Shown here in pieces: positions 6,563 through 14,710 of a stretch of 25,585 nt of DNA (the first letter of the stretch is position 1; the number at the start of each line of letters is the position of its first letter). The position numbers were made by a program, and so were the translations under genes. This stretch comes from JAJTFW01 sp031421935 (GTDB lineage: Bacteria; Bacteroidota; Bacteroidia; AKYH767-A; OLB10): the NCBI GenBank assembly GCA_031421935.1, contig JANOPQ010000059.1, positions 1 through 25,585 on the forward strand, given 5' to 3'. The notes below the pieces were generated by a model, which had not been told where the DNA came from, did no database searches, and saw nothing but the letters and a program-made list of their open reading frames with translations.

Positions 6563-9500
6563 ATGAAAAAATTTATTTTGGGATGCATCCTAATATTAGG
6601 AATGAATCCCACATGGGCACAAGTGCTCATAGGAGCAAGTGCTCAAGCAGTACATCCATCGGCTTCTGAAGTTCGCTTCGATTATCGTTCAGCAGCTCCT
6701 CTATTTATTAAGTTTGAAAAGTCTTCCTTCGTTTCCACAAACGCTGGCATGGATGTTCTTCGTACTGCTCTAAATGCAAAGACCAGCGATCATTGGACCT
6801 TGATTCGATCTGATCGTGATGACTTGGGTATGATGCACAAACGTTATCAGCAATATTTCAATAATATTAAAGTGATGACGGGTGAATATATCTTGCATGA
6901 GATACAAGGTAGATTAATTTCAGCGAATGGGATGTTTTTTAATGATATTAATATGAGTACTTCTCCCGTATTAGATGAATCGCAAGCGCTTCAGTTTGCT
7001 TTGAATAATATTGGAGCTACTAAATATTTGTGGCAGTCTTCAGCAATGGAGCAGGAAATTCTTTCCGGACATTCTCACGGTGACGCCTATCCGCACGGTG
7101 AGTTGGTGATTCTTCCTTCTCAAGGAATCGGAAAGTCGAGTGGAACTAGTCTTTGCTGGAAGTTTGATGTTTATGCAGTAGAGCCTCATGAGCGTTGGTC
7201 GGTGTTTGTAAATGCAAATACAGGAGCGGTTATTTTTAAAGAAAATAAAATTTGTACTATTAATGTAAATGGAACCGCGGCAACTCGTTACAGCGGCACA
7301 CAAATTATGCAAGTGGATAGTTTAAGCGCAAACAGTTTTCGCCTCCGAGATAATTCTCGCGGTAATGGTGTTGAGACTTACGATTTAAATAACGGAACCA
7401 GCTACGCAGGTGCAGTCGATTTTACAGATACAGATAATATTTGGAATACCACTACGAACATGGACAATGCTGCTTACGATGCACATTGGGGTACGCAAAA
7501 AACATACGATTATTTTTTTGGAACACATAATCGCAGCAGTTACGATAATGCAGGTGCAGTTTTAAGATCGTATATTCATTATAGTACTGCTTATAATAAT
7601 GCTTTTTGGAACGGATCGGTAATGACTTATGGAGATGGTGATGGATCTACGTTTTCTCCTTTAACTGAATTGGATATTATAGGTCACGAATTAACACATG
7701 GTGTTACGAGCAATACATCCAATTTAGTTTACTCTTATCAATCGGGAGCATTGAATGAGTCATTCTCTGATATTTTCGGAGTCACTATCGATTTTTATGC
7801 TAATGGTGCGGCAGCTAATTTTTTAATTGGTGATAAAACGTATACACCAGGGACTCCAGGGGATGCTTTGCGTTATATGAACAATCCGAGCATAGCAGGA
7901 GATCCAGATACCTATTTAGGACCGAACTGGTATACAGGTGCAGGTGACAATGGCGGAGTTCACATCAACAGTGGTGTTCAGAATTTTTGGTACTATTTAT
8001 TATGTCAAGGTGGAACAGGAACTAATGATCTTGGTTTCGTTTATAATGTTACGGGTATAACTATGAATAAGGCGAGAATGATTGCCTATCGTAATAATAC
8101 TTTTTATCTAACTTCGGGTTCGCAATATGCAGATGCTGCTTTTTATTCATTGCAATCGGCGAATGATTTATATGGTAATTGTTCTCCAGAAGCAGTGTCT
8201 GTAAAGAATGCTTGGGATGCTGTAGGTGTTTATGGGTTAACAATTAATACTGCTGCAACAGCTGCAATAACTGGAAGTGCATGTGAAGGAAATACAATTA
8301 ATTTAGCAGCTACTGGCGGAGTAACTTTTTCTTGGTCTGGACCCGGTGGATTTAATTCTACGGCTGCAAATCCAAGCATTCCAAATAGTAGTGCTGCTAA
8401 TAATGGAGTATATACTTGCATCGTAACGGATGCGAATGGCTGTGTAGGTAATCCATCAGTTAGCGTTTCTGTTTTGCCTGGTCCAACTTTGAATGTTACT
8501 GGCGCAGGAAGTCTATGTAGTGGAGGTAGTTTGCAATTGAATGCAAATGCATCATTGCCTGGTGCTGGAAGTAATACGGGATCAAACACAGCAGCATTTG
8601 CTATTCCTGATAATAATGCAACAGGTATTCAATCATTAATTTCTATTGGAGGAAGCACGAGTGCAAATGCATTGCTTTCCGTTACCGTTGACTCGTTAAC
8701 GCATACTTGGGATGCAGATTTGAAAATAGAATTATTAGCACCCAATGGATCGGTTATAACATTAGCTGCCGGTGTTGGAGGATCTGGAGATAATTTCATT
8801 CGTACACGTTTCATGAATGCAGGAACCGCTATTGGATCAGGCGCTGCTCCATTCACTGGTAGTTTCATTCCCCAACAAGCTTTCAGTGGGTTAACAGGAT
8901 CTGCAAATGGTACCTGGAGATTGCGTGTTTCTGATTTGGCTGGACAAGATGTTGGAACGTTATGGAAATGGTCGATTGAATTACCGGGAAATGTTATCTC
9001 CTCTTATTCCTGGAATCCTTCTACTGGATTAAATAATGCTACTATCGCGAATCCACTGGCTTCTCCTGCTATCACCACAAACTATGTAGTTACCGTTTCT
9101 ACAAACAACGGTTGTACGGCTACTGGTTCTGCTTTAGTTTCGATTGGCACTTTGTCAACTACGATTAATTCTACTAACGTAACTTGTTTCGGAAGCAACA
9201 ATGGAACGGCTACTTTACAAGTGAATGGTGGATCAGGAACTCCTACTTATACTTGGTCAAATGGTGCTACTTCCGGAACAATAAATAATTTGGTTGCTGG
9301 AACTTATACATGTACGGCTACAGATGGATCTGGATGTTCATCGGTAAAATCGGTTACGATTACAGCTCCTGCGCAAATAGAAGGATTTGCAACTTCTCAA
9401 AATGCAAATTGTGGATTGAATGACGGATCAGCTTATCTGTCGATTAACGGAGGAGTTGCACCCTATTCAGTTTTATGGAGTAATGGAACTACTACCGCTA

Positions 9501-10636
9501 ATATTTCTGGTCTTGCTCCAGGGAATTATTCAGTAACCGTGACAGATGCTAATGGATGCACTTTTTCTTCATCAACCAGTGTGGGTACGAATGGAGGTAG
9601 TGCACCTGCAACGCCAACTACAATTACTGGAAATAAGAATAGTGTATGCCCCGGACTTTCGAAAGCATATAGTTGTCCTGCAGTAAGTGGAGCAACGAAT
9701 TATATTTGGACTGCACCGGCAAATACAACCATTACTAACGGTCAAGGCACTACGAATATTACCATTAGTTATTTAGCTGGATTTACGAGCGGGAATATTA
9801 CCGTTCAAGCGCAAAGCAGTTGTGGAACCAGTTTAGTGAAAAGTGCTGCTGTTAAGAGTGTTCCTGCATTGCCAAAAGCAATCACAGGTGGCATTAAGAA
9901 TTTGTGTAATTCTATTGTTACTTATTCTGTTCCTGCATCTACAACAGGAGGGACATCTCATACATGGTATGTACCCCCATCAGCTACTATTCTGAGTGGA
10001 CAAGGTACTACTTCTATTAGTGTTCAATGGCCAACTCTTAATATATCAGGAGCAAGTATTTGTGTAGAAGCAAATAATGTTTGTGGTGTAAGTCCGTTAC
10101 GATGTTTGAATAATTTGACAACGAAGCCAACGCGTCCTGCATTGATAAGTGGTCCTACCAGTGTTTGTGCAAATCAATCAAACATTACATATTCTGTGGT
10201 TTCAGAGCTAGGTGTAAATTATAATTGGACAGTTCCTGTTGGAGCAAGTGTAGTAAGTGGACAAGGAACAGGTGTTGCCATAATTAATTGGGGTTCTGCT
10301 ACTGGATTGTTAGAGGTAGGAATATCGAATGCTTGCGGAAGTGTACAAAAACGCACCATGACCGTTTCTGTAGTATGTCGTTTATCAGATGTACAAGCGA
10401 GTAGTGTACAATTATTACCGAATCCAAGTGCAGGTATAGCTGTCCTAAATCTTGGAGTTGATCCAGGAAATTATCGAGTAACTATTTCAGATGTATTAGG
10501 TCGTGAAATTTTACAAAAGCATGGTTCGGATGATCAGTTTGAAATTGATTTACAAAGCCAAGCAAAAGGATTATACTTAGTGGCAGTTCGTTTTGACGAT
10601 GGAACGCAAAAGGTATTGCGAATGATTGTTGAATAA
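6563..10636 (+). CDS. Secreted M4 (thermolysin-like) metalloprotease with P-domain, SprB and Ig-like repeats, T9SS-exported
   Basis: 1357 residues. Signal peptide 1-20 (ending TWAQ), then an FTP/PepSY-type propeptide (about 50-220), then the M4 catalytic domain (about 230-570). Zinc ligands are H375 and H379 in HELTHG and E399 in NESFSD; E376 is the catalytic acid; H467 (GGVHINSG) is the conserved active-site histidine. After it come an Ig-like domain, a P/homo-B proprotein-convertase domain (WDADLKIELLAPNG...GTWRLRVSDLAGQDVG), two SprB-like repeats (GxNNGTATLQVNGGSG...YTWSNGATSGTINNLVAGTY and a second copy), three PKD/Ig-like repeats with the GQGT...W pattern, and a T9SS sorting domain (LLPNPSAG...GLYLVAVRF...). 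A large extracellular protease. Intact; stop followed by a palindromic terminator. Confidence 0.95.
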   Translation: MKKFILGCILILGMNPTWAQVLIGASAQAVHPSASEVRFDYRSAAPLFIKFEKSSFVSTNAGMDVLRTALNAKTSDHWTLIRSDRDDLGMMHKRYQQYFNNIKVMTGEYILHEIQGRLISANGMFFNDINMSTSPVLDESQALQFALNNIGATKYLWQSSAMEQEILSGHSHGDAYPHGELVILPSQGIGKSSGTSLCWKFDVYAVEPHERWSVFVNANTGAVIFKENKICTINVNGTAATRYSGTQIMQVDSLSANSFRLRDNSRGNGVETYDLNNGTSYAGAVDFTDTDNIWNTTTNMDNAAYDAHWGTQKTYDYFFGTHNRSSYDNAGAVLRSYIHYSTAYNNAFWNGSVMTYGDGDGSTFSPLTELDIIGHELTHGVTSNTSNLVYSYQSGALNESFSDIFGVTIDFYANGAAANFLIGDKTYTPGTPGDALRYMNNPSIAGDPDTYLGPNWYTGAGDNGGVHINSGVQNFWYYLLCQGGTGTNDLGFVYNVTGITMNKARMIAYRNNTFYLTSGSQYADAAFYSLQSANDLYGNCSPEAVSVKNAWDAVGVYGLTINTAATAAITGSACEGNTINLAATGGVTFSWSGPGGFNSTAANPSIPNSSAANNGVYTCIVTDANGCVGNPSVSVSVLPGPTLNVTGAGSLCSGGSLQLNANASLPGAGSNTGSNTAAFAIPDNNATGIQSLISIGGSTSANALLSVTVDSLTHTWDADLKIELLAPNGSVITLAAGVGGSGDNFIRTRFMNAGTAIGSGAAPFTGSFIPQQAFSGLTGSANGTWRLRVSDLAGQDVGTLWKWSIELPGNVISSYSWNPSTGLNNATIANPLASPAITTNYVVTVSTNNGCTATGSALVSIGTLSTTINSTNVTCFGSNNGTATLQVNGGSGTPTYTWSNGATSGTINNLVAGTYTCTATDGSGCSSVKSVTITAPAQIEGFATSQNANCGLNDGSAYLSINGGVAPYSVLWSNGTTTANISGLAPGNYSVTVTDANGCTFSSSTSVGTNGGSAPATPTTITGNKNSVCPGLSKAYSCPAVSGATNYIWTAPANTTITNGQGTTNITISYLAGFTSGNITVQAQSSCGTSLVKSAAVKSVPALPKAITGGIKNLCNSIVTYSVPASTTGGTSHTWYVPPSATILSGQGTTSISVQWPTLNISGASICVEANNVCGVSPLRCLNNLTTKPTRPALISGPTSVCANQSNITYSVVSELGVNYNWTVPVGASVVSGQGTGVAIINWGSATGLLEVGISNACGSVQKRTMTVSVVCRLSDVQASSVQLLPNPSAGIAVLNLGVDPGNYRVTISDVLGREILQKHGSDDQFEIDLQSQAKGLYLVAVRFDDGTQKVLRMIVE

Positions 10637-10654
10637 GAATTTGATATTCATAAA

Positions 10655-10694
10655 AATTCAAAAGCCTAGGGTTTAAACCCTAGGCTTTTGAATT
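10655..10694. terminator. Bidirectional palindromic terminator, 40 bp perfect
   Basis: A perfect palindrome centred at 10674/10675 (AATTCAAAAGCCTAGGGTTT then its reverse complement) lies between the convergent ends of the M4 protease gene (stop 10634-10636) and the gene at 10697-11455. GC-rich core with A-run and T-run on the outer stem, as in bidirectional intrinsic terminators. Confidence 0.85.
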
Positions 10695-10696
10695 AA

Positions 10697-11455
10697 TTAC
10701 CTTTCCGAATACGACTGATATCTTGCTTTGATATACACTGCCAATTCATATTGCGTTAATGCTTTTAAAAGGAAATCGTTCAACCCTAAATACTCAATAA
10801 AAGCATTGTATTCGTTGTAACGTAAATTAATGAGGCCAGCTTTTGAATAGTTGGCTAGTACTTCACGCATGAGTTCTCGTCTGCGATCTTCATTCATCAT
10901 CTCTGCAACTTTTCTTTTGCTACGCTCCTTACGAGAAAATTCCTGATAAAGTGCAGTAATTGGACTTTGCCAAGCAGACACTCCACTCAATCGATAGTCC
11001 TTTGCACTATATCCTAGCTTTTGAATGTCTCTTTCAATTCGATTTAAGTCGCGCGGTGCAAAGATGGTCGCCTCATTTAATGTGATTGAGATTTTCTTTA
11101 GCGGAGCAATGATTCGATAAATATCTTTTAACGTGGAATCGTTAAAGCAAAACTTAAAGGATCCATAACCGAATGCAGTTATCACTAAAGTGTCTGCTTT
11201 ATTCATTTGAATGGTAAAGCTATTATCCGGATTTGCAAAAATTCCTTGTTGTGTTTTTAAATTAATTACCATGACTTGCTCCAATAGCAATCCAGGATAA
11301 TCTTTATCCATTGCTTTTCCTGTAACTATAATGTTTTGTTGAGCATGAGCAGTGTATAATCCAAAAAAGGGAAAAGCTATAAAAAATAATAGCGAGTAAG
11401 AAGATCTTTTTTTCTTACTCGCTACCATAAAATATTTTTGATTAAATAAATTCAT
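10697..11455 (-). CDS. Exported protein with carboxypeptidase-regulatory-like domain
   Basis: 252 residues. A hydrophobic signal segment (SLLFFIAFPFFGLYTAHAQ) is followed by a CarboxypepD_reg-like beta-sandwich domain (about 40-130, VTGKAMDKDYPGLLLEQVMVINLKTQQGIFANPDNSFTIQM...ADTLVITAFGY), and then by a charged, helix-rich C-terminal half with no recognised domain. Function unknown; such proteins occur in the periplasm or at the outer membrane of Bacteroidota. Its ATG (11453-11455) shares one base with the stop of the upstream M28 peptidase gene (TAATG), which suggests translational coupling. A second start, M10 at 11426-11428, would give a more typical signal peptide (MVASKKKRSS...). Confidence 0.8.
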   Translation of the reverse strand: MNLFNQKYFMVASKKKRSSYSLLFFIAFPFFGLYTAHAQQNIIVTGKAMDKDYPGLLLEQVMVINLKTQQGIFANPDNSFTIQMNKADTLVITAFGYGSFKFCFNDSTLKDIYRIIAPLKKISITLNEATIFAPRDLNRIERDIQKLGYSAKDYRLSGVSAWQSPITALYQEFSRKERSKRKVAEMMNEDRRRELMREVLANYSKAGLINLRYNEYNAFIEYLGLNDFLLKALTQYELAVYIKARYQSYSER

Positions 11456-13152
11456 TAAAAGACAACGTCGATTTTTAACTCTTCTTTTCCTCTTAAAATT
11501 CCTACTGTTGCAGATTGTCCTTTTTCAAATTTTCCGAGTGCTTTCATATAACTCATCATATCTTGCACTTTTAAATCGCCAATGGAAATAACAATATCTC
11601 CTGCCTTTAATCCGGCTTTAGCTGCGGGCTTTCCATCACTCACACCATCAATGCGCATTCCTGCTCCCTCAAAAGCATAGTCAGGAACAACACCCAGCGT
11701 TACTTTAAACCTTGGACTCTCTTCGCTGTCTTCTTCTTTCGTTTTTACAAAATTCAATTTTCCTTTGTCATCCAACTTTTGAATAAGAGAGATCATGTAA
11801 TTTAAAATATTGAATTCACCAGTATAGTTAATCAGCGCTTCGTCGTCGGTTGGTTTATGATAATCATTATGCGTTCCACTAAAAAAGTGAAGAACAGGAA
11901 TATTCTTTAAATAAAACGAAGTGTGATCGGATGGGCCCACGCCAGATTCTGTAGTTTTCACTTTAAAATGATCATGTTTAATATAATTCATGGTGATTTT
12001 CCAGGCATCGGATGTTCCTACACCACTAACGATCAATGTAGGATCTTCTGTCTTTAACCGACCAATCATATCCATGTTTAACATGTAATTAACTTTTAAC
12101 AAATCGATACTCGGATTTTTAGCAAAGTACCCAGATCCTAGTAGTCCCTTTTCTTCGCCTGAAAACGCCATAAATAAATAGTTATTGTTTTTAGGTCCGT
12201 TCGCTTTGATGTAACGAGCTAATTCAATCACTCCTGCTACGCCGCTTGCATTATCGTCTGCTCCATTGTGGATCGCTGGTTCTCCTCTGTAAAGCGATTC
12301 ATCACCACCAAGACCTAAGTGATCGTAGTGAGCACCGATAACGATAGTGTTCTCCGCTTTATTATCAATAAACCCTAATACATTATTTCCAGTAGCTTCT
12401 TCTTTGATGATTTCGGCCGTCATGTCTATTTCAAATTCCATGTCAGCATTTAAAATGTCAGATTTTTGTGAACTCAGGTACATAACGGGAATGGAACTTG
12501 GCGTTACTTTTATTTTAGAATCCAAAACGGGTTCTTTCATATCCTTGTCGGAAGTATAAAAAATAATTCCGATAGCTCCATGGGCAATGGCAGAATCAAT
12601 TCTAGTTCTTAAATCTGCAAACTCTGCAAATTTAGAATGAGGACCGCCTTTATCAGGAGTAGAAGCATCGATAACAAATATATTTCCTTTTAAATTATCT
12701 TTTCGATCATAATCATTTTGATTTAAAGAGGGTGCAACAATTCCATAACCAACTTGAACAGCTGTGCCTTTTGCTGATGCATTTGCTGAATAGGCTAATG
12801 GATAGGAAGCATGTCCTGTTTCTAGTTCGAATTCACGAATTTTTAGTTTGGTTTTCGGACCAACTTTTAAACTTTTGGTAAAAGTGAAAGGTTGTAAAAA
12901 TCCTTTTTCGCCTTTAGCGACTAAACCAATCTCCGTAAATTGTTTGATAATATAAATACTCGATAATTTCTCGCCCTTCGTTCCCGGCTCACGTCCTCCG
13001 TACTCATCGGAAGCTAATGTGGAAATATGTGCTTTAATAAGCGGTTTAATTTTAGTTGAGTCCAACTGCGCTTGTAACGGTGATGTCGCAATAAAAAGTA
13101 ACCCAAAGGATAGAATGTAATTGCGTAATTGATAGTAGTTCATGTTCTTCAT
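11455..13152 (-). CDS. M28-family zinc aminopeptidase with PA-like and PDZ domains
   Basis: 565 residues with a signal peptide (cleavage near SPLQAQ), so exported. A protease-associated (PA)-like insertion (about 100-250) sits in an M28 fold. The dizinc site is visible: H275 and D277 in AHYDHLG, D299/D300 in HNGADDNASG, E333/E334 in SGEEKGLLG, D361 in NMDMIGRL, H432 in NDYHKPTDD. A PDZ domain closes the protein (about 475-565, GVSDGKPAAKAGLKAGDIVISIGDLKV). Predicted to trim peptides in the periplasm or outside. Two starts are close: M1 (13150-13152) and M4 (13141-13143); a perfect −7 element ends 7 nt before M1, so M4 would leave a more usual leader. Overlaps the next gene by one base. Confidence 0.95.
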   Translation of the reverse strand: MKNMNYYQLRNYILSFGLLFIATSPLQAQLDSTKIKPLIKAHISTLASDEYGGREPGTKGEKLSSIYIIKQFTEIGLVAKGEKGFLQPFTFTKSLKVGPKTKLKIREFELETGHASYPLAYSANASAKGTAVQVGYGIVAPSLNQNDYDRKDNLKGNIFVIDASTPDKGGPHSKFAEFADLRTRIDSAIAHGAIGIIFYTSDKDMKEPVLDSKIKVTPSSIPVMYLSSQKSDILNADMEFEIDMTAEIIKEEATGNNVLGFIDNKAENTIVIGAHYDHLGLGGDESLYRGEPAIHNGADDNASGVAGVIELARYIKANGPKNNNYLFMAFSGEEKGLLGSGYFAKNPSIDLLKVNYMLNMDMIGRLKTEDPTLIVSGVGTSDAWKITMNYIKHDHFKVKTTESGVGPSDHTSFYLKNIPVLHFFSGTHNDYHKPTDDEALINYTGEFNILNYMISLIQKLDDKGKLNFVKTKEEDSEESPRFKVTLGVVPDYAFEGAGMRIDGVSDGKPAAKAGLKAGDIVISIGDLKVQDMMSYMKALGKFEKGQSATVGILRGKEELKIDVVF

Positions 13153-13159
13153 AGAACAT

Positions 13160-13167
13160 CAAAGTTA
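13160..13167 (-). promoter_or_regulatory. −7 promoter element of the M28 peptidase operon
   Basis: TAACTTTG on the minus strand is an exact TAnnTTTG match. A −33-like TCTG lies 20 nt upstream. The element ends 7 nt before the first possible ATG and 16 nt before the second, so the mRNA leader is at most about a dozen bases. Confidence 0.6.
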
Positions 13168-13256
13168 AAGCAATTATTATTTCTTTTCAGATGAAAACGT
13201 CAAAAGAAAGGAAACACAATTGATCTTTAATATACTAGGAATTGGTATAAAAAGGA

Positions 13257-14141
13257 TTAAAAAGCTAAACCAAAGCGCATTCCAAATGTAAATGAAATGG
13301 GAAATGACGCATTTCCTTGTAAATGTGTGTAGGGGAAATTATCATTGTAGTCTTCTTCTGTTTGATAGATGGAATTATTAAAATCTTTAACTTGTTTCCC
13401 ATTAACATACTGTGTTCCGTATCCAAGGCCAAAATAAATATCAATTAGGAATCCACCTTTTACATAGTATTGCTTTCCAAAATTCATGATAATGCAAATA
13501 TTTGAATAATCTAATTTGTCAGTATAAGAAGGAGTAGGACTAAAAAATCCAGGGTTATAAGCTATCCTTTTTGAATATCGATTATATAAAATTTCTGGCT
13601 TAAAGTATTTGCCATGCAAAACATGTGTTAGTTTTTGACCTCGTACTTGATAATCCGGACGTCGAATTAATTTAAGTCCCCCTCTAAATAAAAAGCCAGA
13701 GGCATCTTCTTCATTGTTTGCAAAACCAACACCAATCACACCTAATTCTCCTTCCACATTTACCCAAGGTTTAATCATTCGCTCATAGGAGAAAGACAAA
13801 TGATTCATAAGAGGGGCAAAGAAATTTATTTTAATGGCTTGATTTTTCTTTTGATCATCATCTGATAGTCGTGCATCCATTAAATCTTCATTGAAACGAA
13901 TGATTTCATGGTTAGCTAATCGAATTTCTTTTATTTCTGCTTTATCGATTACTCGAGTTACGTCACTCGAGTCTTCGAGATTGCGAAATTTTATTTCATC
14001 TATTCCAAGCTCAAGAAGTTTGACGATTCGCTTATCATTGTTCTTATAGATTAAAGTGTCCTGCGCTTTGATTTGGCTAGCAAATAAAAGGAACAACACA
14101 GATAAAATAATAGCATTTGAAATTCGAGGAAAGTCTTTCAT
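13257..14141 (-). CDS. Probable outer-membrane beta-barrel protein
   Basis: 294 residues. Signal peptide MKDFPRISNAIILSVLFLLFASQIKAQ, a short N-terminal domain (about 28-95: DTLIYKNNDKRIVKLLELGIDEIKFRNLEDSSDVTRVI, a pattern found in exported proteins that specify a YxN-type strand pair), then alternating amphipathic strands (INFFAPLMNHLSFSYERMI, VNVEGELGVIGVGF, FLFRGGLKLI, QYYVKGGFLIDIYFGLGYGTQYV) ending with an aromatic residue in GMRFGLAF, as outer-membrane barrels usually do. No specific function recognised. The M28 gene follows on the same strand after 104 bp but has its own promoter. Confidence 0.8.
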   Translation of the reverse strand: MKDFPRISNAIILSVLFLLFASQIKAQDTLIYKNNDKRIVKLLELGIDEIKFRNLEDSSDVTRVIDKAEIKEIRLANHEIIRFNEDLMDARLSDDDQKKNQAIKINFFAPLMNHLSFSYERMIKPWVNVEGELGVIGVGFANNEEDASGFLFRGGLKLIRRPDYQVRGQKLTHVLHGKYFKPEILYNRYSKRIAYNPGFFSPTPSYTDKLDYSNICIIMNFGKQYYVKGGFLIDIYFGLGYGTQYVNGKQVKDFNNSIYQTEEDYNDNFPYTHLQGNASFPISFTFGMRFGLAF

Positions 14142-14654
14142 GATGGTTGGAATTACAATTAATAATAAATGATCACTTATTATTTGTTATCGCAAACTGG
14201 AAGAAGTATAAATCGCAAAAGTCAAAAGGAGCCAACTCGCTGTTTTTCTATTTATCGAAGATATAAAAAAAATTATCTTACCAAGCACATTATGGGCCTA
14301 TTTTTAAATTCGAAATAGGTTTAAATTAAGTTAAATTATCTTGTAACCCATTGTCGACGGTACTTAGAAATCGCTTTTTTTTATCTACGACCGAGAGGTC
14401 TTGCTCATAAATATATTCTAGTGAAAGCCTTGATATACTTGGCTTTAGTAATCTCCATTTCAGTTCACGATAGCTGTGGAAATCGCCATTTAGCCAATTT
14501 GCCCCTGCTGTATTCCACTATGTTCCAGCCGTAGGGCGTAACTAACATTTAACATCTAACCCAGAAGTACTCCGCTGCGCAACAACTAAAGGGCTTTGCA
14601 TCTCCCATATGAACTTTTATATTCTCAAATTCACCTCGCGAGGCTTTACGATAA
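14142..14654. other. Intergenic region upstream of the barrel gene and downstream of lysS
   Basis: No gene, tRNA cloverleaf or long hairpin recognised in about 510 bp. It contains a short heptad array (14541-14560) followed by a stretch (14561-14576) sharing the 10-mer GTACTCCGCT with the 3' end of the aldo/keto reductase gene. A minus-strand mini-ORF reading through this stretch would encode MGDAKPFSCCAAEYFWVRC, probably without meaning. Confidence 0.5.
14541..14560. repeat. Short heptad array (ATYTAAC)
   Basis: ACTAAC, ATTTAAC and ATCTAAC in register, the same unit as the 16-copy array at 1-118 but only about three copies and partly degenerate. It is not next to a gene end. Confidence 0.6.
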
Positions 14655-14710
14655 CCAACTCATCAACTCACCAACTCACCAATTTGCCAACTCACCAATT
14701 TGCCAATTTA
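14655..14710. repeat. Octad array (CCAACTCA/CCAATTTG) abutting the lysS stop codon
   Basis: Seven 8-bp units: CCAACTCA, TCAACTCA, CCAACTCA, CCAATTTG, CCAACTCA, CCAATTTG, CCAATTTA. The last three bases of the last unit, TTA at 14708-14710, are the TAA stop of lysS on the minus strand, so array and coding sequence meet exactly. Confidence 0.93.

Noticed and set aside
8230..8868. Minus-strand open frames within the M4 protease gene
   Set aside because: They are antisense to clear Ig-like and P-domain coding sequence and resemble no protein family.
14142..14707. tRNA or small gene in the 565-bp gap
   Set aside because: No cloverleaf with T-psi-C and anticodon arms, and no frame with coding character; only repeats seen.
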